Shown piece after piece: positions 15,225 to 23,344 of a stretch of 42,440 nt of DNA. Below the pieces are notes generated by a model. The model saw only the letters and a list, made by a program, of their open reading frames with translations, was not told where the DNA came from and did no database searches. The stretch is from NCBI GenBank assembly GCA_002419055.1, contig DIFI01000004.1:1-42440 (forward strand), read 5' to 3'. Source of the DNA: Peptococcaceae bacterium UBA5752 (GTDB taxonomy: Bacteria > Bacillota > Dehalobacteriia > UBA4068). A program made the translations under genes and the position numbers. Numbering within the stretch: the stretch's first letter is position 1; each line of letters opens with the position of its first letter.

Positions 15225-16704
15225 TTACAATTCAATTATCTTAGTAGCAATATTCTCCAAAAATGCTTTGTCATGTTCTACAAACAGAATTGTTATGCTT
15301 ATATTCAAGCAATAATTCTTCGATTTGCATACGAGAAATTACATCAATATAATTTAAAGGTTCATCCCAAATATATAGATGTGCTTTTTCACTAAGACTC
15401 TTGGCAATAAGCACCTTTTTCTTTTGACCGGCGCTGAAATCGGAAATATCTTTTTCGAACTGTACCCTGGAAAAAGAAAGCTTACGAAGCATAGCTTTAA
15501 AAAGACTCTCGTCAATACCGTTTTCTTGAGCATAGTCAGTTAAGCTTCCACTTAAAACGGAGGCATCCTGTGGAACATAAGAGATTGTCAATTGATGGTT
15601 TCTTCTTAATATACCGGTATAGGCTAAGTTTTCTCCACATATGATTTTTATGATGCTGGATTTTCCGCAGCCGTTTTTCCCACACAGAGCTATTCTTTCA
15701 CCTTGTTCAATAGCAAAATTAATATTCTTGCAGACCTCTTTTTTGTTATAAAAGATTGTAATCTTTTCAAGCTCGACAAGACGATGTGTGTAAAACGAAA
15801 GTTGGGAAATTTTTAAACTGCCGGAATCTTCATTATTTTTGAGAAGCTTGCTTTTTTTATCTATAGCGGATTGTTACCTTGCTTCAATAACCTTTGAGTG
15901 CTTCATCATTTTTGCAGCTTTATGGCCGATGAATCCCTTGTCTGGCTTAATTCCGGAGTTTTTTGTGCCAAACTTGGTCTTCTCTATTCTATCAGACCAT
16001 GCGGAGGTGCGTTTTGCAGCTTTTGACATGCGTTCAATCTCTCTTTTTAACTTTTCATTTTCTGATATTTCAAAGTTTTCCTGATTTGTTTTATTTGCCC
16101 ACCAAGATAAAAAGTTGCCCTGCTGTATTTCTATATGTGCTTTGTTTATCGACAAAACATGGTCGATGCAGTTATTGAGAAAGACTCTATCATGAGAAAC
16201 CAAAATAAATCCTTTTTTTGAGTTCAGGTAATCACCGACAATTTTACGAGCTGCTAAATCAAGATGATTGGTAGGCTCGTCTATCAGTAAAAATCTGTCA
16301 TTCTTTAAAAATAAAGCAGCAAGAAGTATTTTGTTTTTTTCTCCATTTGACAGCGTTTCAAACGGACGATATAAAACATCCTCGGATACTTGCAGCAAGG
16401 AAAGCTCTCTTAAAAGCTGCCAATGAATTAACGCGGGATAAATACTAAAAATCACATCAATGGTATTGGGGCCTGCATCACATATATCATAAGGAAAATA
16501 CTCAAAACCTACTCCGGCAGTAATACTTCCGCTATATTCATACTTACCAAGCAATAAATTGAGAAAAGTTGTTTTACCTCTGCCGTTCCTTCCAATTAAT
16601 CCCAGCTTCCAATCTGTATCTATTTGAAAATTGACATTTTCAAAAATATTATCGTAACTGCCTTCATAAGCAAAAGTTAAATTTAAAACATTTATTAGTG
16701 ACAT
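15225..16704 (-). pseudogene. Disrupted Lsa-like ABC-F ribosome-protection gene
   Basis: The full frame would be about 490 codons, with two ABC ATPase domains in tandem as in ABC-F proteins that remove lincosamide, streptogramin A and pleuromutilin drugs from the ribosome. The first domain has GLIGRNGRGKTT, LSNGEKNK and LIDEPTNHLDLA; the second has CGKNGCGKSS, FSAGQKKK and WDEPLNYID. A TAA interrupts the linker after KVIEAR (near 15874), and one extra base near 15285 shifts the last ~25 codons, which otherwise read ILFVEHDKAFLENI in the next frame. The rest is well kept, so inactivation is recent or these are sequencing errors. GGGAGGG precedes the ATG. Confidence 0.85.
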
Positions 16705-16719
16705 ATATTTCCCTCCCGC

Positions 16720-16761
16720 AAAAAATATAAAAGCTGCAAGAAAGTTAATTCTTGCAGCTTT
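16720..16761 (-). terminator. Leader terminator (attenuator) of the ABC-F gene
   Basis: On the minus strand AAAGCTGCAAGAA pairs with TTCTTGCAGCTTT around a small loop and is followed by a U-rich stretch (TTTTATATTTTTT), just 16 bases before the ABC-F start codon. Its 3' arm, AACTTTCTTGC, is an exact copy of a segment 170 bases upstream in the same leader, so it can be disrupted by a shared complementary segment. Confidence 0.75.
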
Positions 16762-16827
16762 AAATATACCGGACTAATCCTTCAAAAAGGCACGGTGCGG
16801 ATATATTATATAAGTGATAAATAAAAT

Positions 16828-16837
16828 AACTTTCTTG
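16828..16837 (-). promoter_or_regulatory. Switch segment of the attenuator
   Basis: The minus-strand RNA here reads CAAGAAAGTT. It is complementary both to the upstream AACTTTCTTG at 16907-16917 (inside the leader peptide) and to the 3' arm of the terminator at 16736-16746. Pairing with the second would open the terminator. It lies inside a second possible leader frame of 35 codons (16774-16881, MKAVTDTALF start) that has only a weak ribosome site. Confidence 0.6.
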
Positions 16838-16903
16838 TATACGCACAACAAAAATAAGGCGGTATCTGTAACTGCTTTCATAAATTCGTTATGCCTTATT
16901 AAA

Positions 16904-16924
16904 TTAGCAAGAAAGTTTTTTCAT
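16904..16924 (-). CDS. Six-residue leader peptide MKKLSC
   Basis: ATG AAA AAA CTT TCT TGC TAA encodes a six-residue peptide exactly over the first copy of the attenuator sequence AACTTTCTTGC. A ribosome stalled here by a drug would mask that copy, free the switch segment and prevent the terminator. This is the established logic of ribosome-mediated attenuation of resistance genes. The ribosome site is weak (GGATAAG), which lowers confidence that it is translated. Confidence 0.5.
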   Translation of the reverse strand: MKKLSC

Positions 16925-16959
16925 TTTATCTTACTTATCCAATCATTTTATTTGATATT

Positions 16960-16988
16960 AATTTATCATAATTCTGGTGGTATTGCAA
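16960..16988 (-). promoter_or_regulatory. Probable promoter of the ABC-F leader
   Basis: TTGCAA and TAAATT are separated by 17 bases on the minus strand. Transcription would begin near 16950, giving a leader of about 250 bases before the ABC-F gene. Confidence 0.5.
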
Positions 16989-17035
16989 TCGAGAATGCAA
17001 TCTCTCTGTAATAGCTAAACAATCCTGCATTTAAT

Positions 17036-17962
17036 CTATTGGTGCAGATTACAATATTCGCTTCCCGGTTCTCTTTGGTTGGTACATCCATCTGCTAAAC
17101 ATACATGGTCAATACAATAGTTGCCGTATTCGGCATAATTAGTACATCCGCTTGTCGAACAATATGTCGTGGTAGCAGTACTGCTATAACTATCGTCGTA
17201 ATATATATCATCGTTTATAGCACCTGATGCCGATAGAATGCTATACAAAATAATATATCCGACAAGTGTAAGAACCATTGCTTTTTTATTGATGCCGCCA
17301 TTCTTTTGAATATGTTGTGCTTTACCCGGTTCTCCAATATTATTGCCTTCAATTACAAGCTTATCAATCCGCTCTTTGTAAATATAATTGCCAAGAATAC
17401 CAAAAGTTATAGCCATTCCGAACAATAATAGCGATGTAACCCAGCCATCAATAATAGTTAAAATTAACTGGGCAGCAAGAATACCAAAACCCCATTTGTA
17501 CATTTTGCGATAAATAAACCAATACGGTGCAAAAAAGAAAGCAGCCCAATTCCAACTCGTCTTGGAGTCGGACAGCCAGAACTTCTCGAATTTTCGTTTA
17601 TAATAATCAACTTTGACTTGAATATATGCATCTACATCGCTACTTGCAGGATTTATGTATGACGACGGCCTGTTATTATTATTGTTGTAAGTATTGCTTT
17701 GGTCTGCAGATTTGTATGTATTACGCATTTGTTGGACAAAATCGGCTGACTGTGATGAATTTATGGGGTTCCCGCATCCCGGGCAAAACATATCATTGGC
17801 AGCTAATTGCCGGCCACATTTAGGACAAGATTGTGGGCTTTTTTCAATTTGCGCTCCTTGCTCATTCTCTTGCACAATTTTTTGGGCCGTACCACACTTT
17901 GGACAAAATTTTTGCTCTTTATTTAATGTTTCGCCACAATTATCACAGACGTAGCTTTCCAT
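17036..17962 (-). CDS. Zinc-ribbon membrane protein with DUF2628-like domain
   Basis: A 308-residue protein. The N-terminus has two zinc ribbons (CDNC...CPKC and CPKC...CPGC, residues 6-62), then an Asn/Ser-rich linker. Residues ~135-220 (SWNWAAFFFAPYWFIYRKMYKWG) form the DUF2628-like membrane region with about three helices, and one more helix lies at ~232-250. The end is rich in Cys and His in two repeats (CTNYAEYGNYCIDH and CTNQREPGSEYCNLH), which look like small metal-binding fingers. The function of the family is unknown. Clear AAGGAGGCG ribosome site. No operon partner. Confidence 0.75.
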   Translation of the reverse strand: MESYVCDNCGETLNKEQKFCPKCGTAQKIVQENEQGAQIEKSPQSCPKCGRQLAANDMFCPGCGNPINSSQSADFVQQMRNTYKSADQSNTYNNNNNRPSSYINPASSDVDAYIQVKVDYYKRKFEKFWLSDSKTSWNWAAFFFAPYWFIYRKMYKWGFGILAAQLILTIIDGWVTSLLLFGMAITFGILGNYIYKERIDKLVIEGNNIGEPGKAQHIQKNGGINKKAMVLTLVGYIILYSILSASGAINDDIYYDDSYSSTATTTYCSTSGCTNYAEYGNYCIDHVCLADGCTNQREPGSEYCNLHQ

Positions 17963-18111
17963 AAATTCGCCTCCTTATATCCTTTTATTCTATATTAAGT
18001 TGCCTTTTCACTTGATTTTGTTTGATTATACCAAAATCTGTTAATAATTTCAATTGGATTATAAACGTATCTTTTGATTATAGACAAGTGCATTTATTTA
18101 TTTAAAAAGCA

Positions 18112-20643
18112 TTAAGCTTTAGAATGATTGCCATAATTGATAAAAATCTTGACTATCTCATACCAAAGAACTGAAACAGCCGCTATAACAATAGTTATCA
18201 ACAATAAAGAGCCGGGTAAAGGTGAGAGCTTTAAATAAGCATTGAGCGGCGAGTACAAAATGACCAGCAGCATCAAAACTGTGCCGATATTGGCTCCCCA
18301 CATCACTTTGTCTTTATTAAGCTGCTTAATCGATTGAACTGCAAAATGGCGATCGGAGCTGTTGACCTGAACCAGAAATAAGTTAGCTAGCATGATGATC
18401 GCCAGCCCTGCGGAGCGGGCCAACGGCGCGTTATCTGGATGATGTAAAAATGTATAGTAATAGGTGCCAAAAGAGGCCGCAAATACCACCAAACCCTGGA
18501 TTATGCTTTTACAAAGCGTACTGGCAGATAACAGTTTACTTTTAGGATCACGAGGCGGCCGATCCATAATATCAACTTCAGCAGGCTGACGCTCAAGCAC
18601 TATTGCGCATGTAGGATCAATTATCAGTTCCAACAGCACTACGTGCAGCGGTAGCAGCAACAGATAGGACGGACTAATACCAATCATTGGTGCTATCAAT
18701 GAAGCTAAAGCGATCGGAATATGAATTGTAAAAACATAACCAACAGCTTTACGGATATTATCATAGATGCGTCTGCCGTCTCTGACTGTTTCAACGATGG
18801 TAGAGAAATTGTCATCCAACAAAATCAGATCAGAGGCTTCCCTGGATACCTCACTACCCCGTTTGCCCATGGCAATACCAATATCAGCTTTTTTCAGGGC
18901 TGGAGCATCGTTAACACCGTCGCCGGTCATAGCCACAATTTCTCCGTTATCCTTAAAGGCTTTGACTATCCGCATTTTGTGTTCGGGAACAACACGCGAA
19001 AAAATACTCACTGTTTTTACCTTCTGGCGCAGTTGCTCATCACTGAGCTCATTGAGCATATCGCCGGTGATAATATTATCGCAACCCTGCATACCGATCT
19101 GTCTGGCAATAGCTGCGGCGGTAATACCATTGTCGCCGGTGATCATTACCACGCGTATACCGGCTTTGTTGCAGACAGCTATGTCTTGCTTGACACTATC
19201 TCTAGGCGGATCGGCCAGACCAATCAGACCTAAAAAAGTCAGCTGGCAGTCGGTAATTTGACCGGGTATTTGCGCTCTTGTCTCCGGTCTCATCATCCCT
19301 ACTGCTATTACTCGCAGGCCTTGTTGGGACATTTCAAATATTTTTTGTTCCGCAAGCTCCCTATTTGTATCTGTCATACAGCATAATTTGAGTATCCGCT
19401 CGGGCGAACCCTTCGCAGCTACGATCAATGTATTATCATGGTGCCAGACATGCCCCATCATTTTCAGCTGATTGGTAAAGGCATATTCAGTGATTAGTTC
19501 ACCACCAAATAAATGTTCTTTAGGTATCTCCATACTTTCGCAAAAGCGGAGCATGGCTTTCTCCATCGGGTCGTAAGCGTCAATCTCGCAGCCCAGCCCC
19601 ATGACCTCACAAAGATTGTACTTGTCACCATCAAGCGCCCAAGTATCCTGAACAGTCATTTGGTTGATGGTGATAGTGCCGGTTTTATCGACGCAAAGCA
19701 CCGATACTTCGCCCAATGTTTCCACCGCGGCCAGCTTGCGCACCAACGATTGCTTCTTGGCTAATCGCCAGGCGCCCAAAGAAAGAAAGACGGTTAATAT
19801 GACCGGAAATTCTTCGGGGATCATCGCCATCGCCAAGGTGATGCCGGAGAGAATGCTTTCAATAATTCTTGCATGAAAAGCATGATCCGATGTATTAAAA
19901 TATGTGACTAAGCAAACCAATACAAACAAAACCGCCGCAATGGCTGCGCTGGTTTTGACGAGGCTACCGGTCTGCTTTTGCAGCGGTGTTGCTTCTTCAA
20001 CGGCAGCAGCAACAGTAGCGCCGATTTTACCGTATTCGGTTGCTGTACCAATCTTATCTACTTGGATGAACGCAGTGCCTTGGGTTACCAATGTACCGGC
20101 ATAGCAATAGTCGCGCCGCCAATAATCGCCGGCCGTCCGCATTTTATCCTCGATGACCTTCCAAACGCCATCAGACTCTCCGGTCAAAGAGGATTCATCG
20201 ACGCAAAGATCGTTGCACTGAACCACAAAACCATCGGCAGGGATCTTTACCCCCTCATAGATGATCATCAGGTCGCCCGGCACCAGGTCGCAGCTGGCTA
20301 TTTCGGTTTCCACACCATCACGGATTACTGTGATCCGCGGTGCGGAAAGATCTTTAAGCGCACTAAGCGTTTTATCCGTTTTCCATTCTTGTATGACATC
20401 AATGCTAATGATGCCGATAACAAAAATTAGCATTACGGCGCCGTCACGCGGCTCACCAAGAATAAAATATATGATTGCCGCAACCAATAACAGCACAAAC
20501 ATTGGCTCAAAGATAATCTTCAGCGCCTTGCGCAAAAATCTTGCATTTTGCTGTGCGGTTAGCTCATTTTTACCATATTGTTGCTGTAATGTGCATGCTT
20601 CTGCGTCGCTCAGGCCTTTTTGTGGTTGATTAATATTGGTCAT
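18112..20643 (-). CDS. P-type metal-cation ATPase under NiCo riboswitch control
   Basis: An 843-residue P-type ATPase resembling the P2 (Ca2+-ATPase) class: TGES (154-157), phosphorylation site DKTGT (Asp319), KGSPE in the nucleotide domain and GDGVNDAPALK in the hinge, with about ten membrane helices. The ion-site helix M4 has PEEFP (276-280) instead of the PEGLP of calcium pumps, and M6 has ELIIDPTCAI, pointing to a different ion. There is no N-terminal metal-binding domain. The ATG at 20643 has GGAGGT 7 bases upstream. The NiCo-type riboswitch in its leader suggests export of Co2+, Ni2+ or Fe2+; that ion choice is inferred from the leader. Confidence 0.9.
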   Translation of the reverse strand: MTNINQPQKGLSDAEACTLQQQYGKNELTAQQNARFLRKALKIIFEPMFVLLLVAAIIYFILGEPRDGAVMLIFVIGIISIDVIQEWKTDKTLSALKDLSAPRITVIRDGVETEIASCDLVPGDLMIIYEGVKIPADGFVVQCNDLCVDESSLTGESDGVWKVIEDKMRTAGDYWRRDYCYAGTLVTQGTAFIQVDKIGTATEYGKIGATVAAAVEEATPLQKQTGSLVKTSAAIAAVLFVLVCLVTYFNTSDHAFHARIIESILSGITLAMAMIPEEFPVILTVFLSLGAWRLAKKQSLVRKLAAVETLGEVSVLCVDKTGTITINQMTVQDTWALDGDKYNLCEVMGLGCEIDAYDPMEKAMLRFCESMEIPKEHLFGGELITEYAFTNQLKMMGHVWHHDNTLIVAAKGSPERILKLCCMTDTNRELAEQKIFEMSQQGLRVIAVGMMRPETRAQIPGQITDCQLTFLGLIGLADPPRDSVKQDIAVCNKAGIRVVMITGDNGITAAAIARQIGMQGCDNIITGDMLNELSDEQLRQKVKTVSIFSRVVPEHKMRIVKAFKDNGEIVAMTGDGVNDAPALKKADIGIAMGKRGSEVSREASDLILLDDNFSTIVETVRDGRRIYDNIRKAVGYVFTIHIPIALASLIAPMIGISPSYLLLLPLHVVLLELIIDPTCAIVLERQPAEVDIMDRPPRDPKSKLLSASTLCKSIIQGLVVFAASFGTYYYTFLHHPDNAPLARSAGLAIIMLANLFLVQVNSSDRHFAVQSIKQLNKDKVMWGANIGTVLMLLVILYSPLNAYLKLSPLPGSLLLITIVIAAVSVLWYEIVKIFINYGNHSKA

Positions 20644-20729
20644 ATAAGTTACCTCCGTTTTGCTTATGCGGCATCGTTTGATAGCTCTACGGCACTCCAC
20701 TCAGTAAGTATGTTTTCACAAAAAGGGTT

Positions 20730-20774
20730 AAAAAAAACCACGGTTGCGGAACATACTACTGTCCCACAGACGTG
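20730..20774 (-). terminator. Riboswitch-controlled terminator
   Basis: In minus-strand RNA TGTGGGAC pairs with GTTCCGCA around an 8-base loop, extended by CACG with CGTG, and ends in eight U. Its 5' arm contains the conserved end of the NiCo aptamer (GTGGGACA), so hairpin and metal-bound aptamer cannot form together. Transcription should continue only when metal is bound. Confidence 0.8.
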
Positions 20775-20863
20775 ATCAAACTCATCTGTTGTCACCTTAA
20801 TCAAAGGTAACCCGGCCCCATGAACCATGGATAAGGTCCATCGCCTGCTCAGTTTGTACTGTT
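20750..20863 (-). promoter_or_regulatory. NiCo (czcD) riboswitch aptamer
   Basis: The minus-strand leader contains, in order, the conserved pieces of the czcD/NiCo motif: ACTGAGCAGGC, a stem closed as ATGGACC...GGTTCAT, GGGGCCGGGTTACC, GGTGACAACAGA and GTGGGACA. An outer stem can form between AACAGTAC and GTAGTATGTT. NiCo riboswitches bind Co2+ or Ni2+ (and have been reported to sense Fe2+) and switch on metal exporters. The identification is from remembered consensus, not a covariance-model run. Confidence 0.85.
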
Positions 20864-20914
20864 GATCTCGCATTCCTTTTGCAGAATGTAATGCAGTGCA
20901 AAGAGATTTGATTT

Positions 20915-20943
20915 ATTATATGACAGAGCCCGCTGATTGTCAA
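20915..20943 (-). promoter_or_regulatory. Promoter of the riboswitch-ATPase transcript
   Basis: TTGACA (20938-20943), 17-base spacer, TATAAT (20915-20920) on the minus strand, a perfect vegetative promoter. Transcription would start near 20908, some 45 bases before the aptamer. Confidence 0.85.
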
Positions 20944-20981
20944 CAAAATAAATTGCGGACTTAATTATAATATTGTTTTTA

Positions 20982-21010
20982 TTGGCAACAGGAAGCAGTC
21001 GGGTTATAAT
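20982..21010 (+). promoter_or_regulatory. Promoter of the AmmeMemoRadiSam operon
   Basis: TTGGCA, 17-base spacer and TATAAT on the plus strand, 76 bases before the first gene. It is divergent from the riboswitch promoter with about 40 bases between them. Confidence 0.75.
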
Positions 21011-21086
21011 AAATTTATTAACCTCTACATAATCAGCAGCTTATCTAATTACACTAATGCTGAAGTAATTAAAGGGGGGAAATATC

Positions 21087-22472
21087 ATGGCACTGATCGG
21101 CGCTTTTGTTGTGCCGCACCCACCGTTGATTGTACCGCAAATCGGCAGAGGGAAAGAAAAAGAAATCCAAAAAACTATCGATGCTTATCAGCAAGTAGGC
21201 CGCAGTATCGCAGCATTGAAGCCGGATACAATCATTATTACCTCGCCTCATTCTATTTTGTATGCGGATTATTTGCATATCTCACCCGGAGTAAGCGCCT
21301 CAGGGGACTTTGCCGAATTTGACGCGCCGGATATCACTTTTAAGGTGAATTATGACTGCGATTTTGCAAATAAGCTCAGCCACCTGGCAGAACAGGCGGC
21401 AATACCGGCCGGCACATTGGGAGAGAGATATAAGCAGCTCGATCATGGGACAATGGTACCTCTCTATTTTGTAGACCAATTTTACAAGGATTATCGTTTG
21501 GTGCGAATAGCTATTTCCGGAATGGCGCCGCTTGTCCATTACCGATTTGGCAAATGCCTTGTGAAGGCAGCCGACGAAAGCAATAAACGCATACTGTTGA
21601 TTGCCAGCGGTGATCTTTCCCACAAACTGGCGAAGGACGGACCATACGGAATGGCAGCGGAAGGTCCTATCTTTGACCGTGAGCTGACAGAAGCATTGGC
21701 ACAGGGAGATTTTATGCGCCTTTTGACTTTTGACGAAGAATTCTGTGAAGCGGCAGCCGAATGTGGCCTGCGTTCCTTCCTAATCATGGCGGGAGCGCTC
21801 GACGGCAAAAAAGTTGAATCAGAGTTGTTATCTTATGAGGGACCTTTTGGCGTCGGTTATGCAATAGCTTCGTTCAAAATTATCTGTGATAACCCCGACA
21901 GACACTTCGATCAAACATTTGAACAGGAGGAATCTGAACGACTCAAGCAAGCGCAAGAACATGAAGATGCCTATGTGCTATTAGCGCGACAATCGCTGGA
22001 GCATTTCGTCAAAACTAACCGCCGGATGCACCGCCCCGAAGGATTATTGCCAGAGCTTCTGGAGCAAAAAGCAGGCGTTTTTGTCTCATTAAAAATCAAT
22101 GGCAGACTGCGCGGCTGCATCGGCACGATTGCTCCCATCACTCCCAGTATTGCCGACGAGATTATCCGTAACGCTGTTAGTGCCGCCGCTGAGGATCCCC
22201 GCTTTGAACCCGTGCGTCAAGATGAATTGCCCTGGCTTGAATACAGTGTTGATGTACTGGCAGAGGCAGAGCTAATAGATTCAATGGTTGAGCTTGATGT
22301 TAAGCGCTATGGCGTCATTGTCAGCTCAAGAGGACGTAGGGGGTTACTGCTACCCGACCTGGCCGGCGTGGATACACCGGATCAGCAGGTAAATATTGCG
22401 CTGCAAAAGGCCGGTATCTCGCCACATGATAAATATTCGCTGGAACGTTTTGAGGTGGTGAGGCATAAATGA
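21087..22472 (+). CDS. MEMO-AMMECR1 fusion (AmmeMemoRadiSam system proteins B and A)
   Basis: At 461 residues it joins two domains that are separate proteins in many genomes. Residues ~1-265 are a MEMO/LigB-like domain (VVPHPPLIVPQIG, TSPHS, LDHGTMVPLYF, IASGDLSH) whose His residues suit a metal site. Residues ~285-461 are AMMECR1: GVFVSLKINGRLRGCIGTI, NAVSAAAEDPRF and SSRGRRGLLLPDL. The next gene is the radical SAM partner, overlapping by 4 bases, so all three parts of the system are present. The pathway is thought to modify a biomolecule, but its substrate is undefined. The ribosome site is AAGGGGGGA. Confidence 0.93.
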   Translation: MALIGAFVVPHPPLIVPQIGRGKEKEIQKTIDAYQQVGRSIAALKPDTIIITSPHSILYADYLHISPGVSASGDFAEFDAPDITFKVNYDCDFANKLSHLAEQAAIPAGTLGERYKQLDHGTMVPLYFVDQFYKDYRLVRIAISGMAPLVHYRFGKCLVKAADESNKRILLIASGDLSHKLAKDGPYGMAAEGPIFDRELTEALAQGDFMRLLTFDEEFCEAAAECGLRSFLIMAGALDGKKVESELLSYEGPFGVGYAIASFKIICDNPDRHFDQTFEQEESERLKQAQEHEDAYVLLARQSLEHFVKTNRRMHRPEGLLPELLEQKAGVFVSLKINGRLRGCIGTIAPITPSIADEIIRNAVSAAAEDPRFEPVRQDELPWLEYSVDVLAEAELIDSMVELDVKRYGVIVSSRGRRGLLLPDLAGVDTPDQQVNIALQKAGISPHDKYSLERFEVVRHK

Positions 22473-23299
22473 GCAAACTCGTATGCGATATTTGCCCACA
22501 TCACTGTGCCCTTGATGACCAGCAAACCGGCTTTTGCCGTGCCCGCAGCAACATCAATGGTAAAATTTCCGCCAGCAATTACGGTCTGATCACCTCGCTG
22601 GCACTAGACCCAATTGAAAAGAAGCCGCTCTATCACTTCCACCCCGGTAGCCTGATCCTTTCTGTTGGCAGTTTCGGCTGTAATTTTCGCTGTCCGTTCT
22701 GCCAAAATTACCAGATATCGATGCCTGATAGCAAGCAGACACAAACCAGCCACATCACTCCGCAAAGGCTTGTCAATATGGCCGTATCTCTGAAATCGAA
22801 GGGGAATATCGGTATTGCTTATACCTACAACGAGCCTCTGATTGGCTATGAGTTTGTGCTGGATTGCGCTAAAACCGCCAAGCAAAACGACTTAATAAAC
22901 GTACTGGTGACAAACGGCTATATTTGCAAAGAACCGCTTGAAAAATTATTGCCCTATATTGATGCGCTCAATATAGACCTCAAAGCTTTCAACGAAGAAT
23001 TTTACAATCGGATCAAAGGAGACTTGGATACAGTCAAGCAGTCAATTAGACTTTCCGCCCAAAATTGTCACGTTGAAGTGACCACGCTGATCATCCCCGG
23101 CGAAAATGACAGCGACAAAGAAATCCGCGATCTCAGCCGCTGGCTTAGTTCGGTGTGCCCCGACATACCGCTGCACCTAACCCGCTTTTTTCCACAGTAT
23201 CAGATGACGGACCGTGGAGCGACCGATATAGGCAAAATCAATGCTTTAGCGGATGTAGCGCGGGAGTTTCTTGAACATGTTTATATCGGCAACTGCTGA
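22469..23299 (+). CDS. amrS: AmmeMemoRadiSam system radical SAM enzyme
   Basis: A 276-residue enzyme with the radical SAM triad CNFRCPFC (Cys71, 75, 78) and an N-terminal cysteine set CDICPHHC...GFC (Cys6, 9, 13, 23) typical of this family, related to pyruvate formate-lyase activating enzymes. Other family marks are YTYNEPLIGYEF, LIDVLVTNGYI-like LINVLVTNGYI and IDLKAFNEEFY. It overlaps the upstream MEMO-AMMECR1 gene by 4 bases and is followed by a strong terminator, so the two genes are one unit. The assignment is firm; the reaction product is not known. Confidence 0.95.
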   Translation: MSKLVCDICPHHCALDDQQTGFCRARSNINGKISASNYGLITSLALDPIEKKPLYHFHPGSLILSVGSFGCNFRCPFCQNYQISMPDSKQTQTSHITPQRLVNMAVSLKSKGNIGIAYTYNEPLIGYEFVLDCAKTAKQNDLINVLVTNGYICKEPLEKLLPYIDALNIDLKAFNEEFYNRIKGDLDTVKQSIRLSAQNCHVEVTTLIIPGENDSDKEIRDLSRWLSSVCPDIPLHLTRFFPQYQMTDRGATDIGKINALADVAREFLEHVYIGNC

Positions 23300-23302
23300 T
23301 AT

Positions 23303-23336
23303 AAAAAGCTGCTACCTGTTTAGGTAGCAGCTTTTT
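23303..23336. terminator. Bidirectional terminator
   Basis: AAAAAGCTGCTACCT pairs perfectly with AGGTAGCAGCTTTTT around GTTT between convergent genes, with T-runs on both strands. Confidence 0.9.
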
Positions 23337-23344
23337 AATATTAA

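Noticed and set aside
20664..20873. 69-codon minus-strand frame upstream of the P-type ATPase
   Set aside because: It runs across the NiCo riboswitch and its terminator, has no ribosome site or domain, and the conserved RNA blocks explain the sequence.
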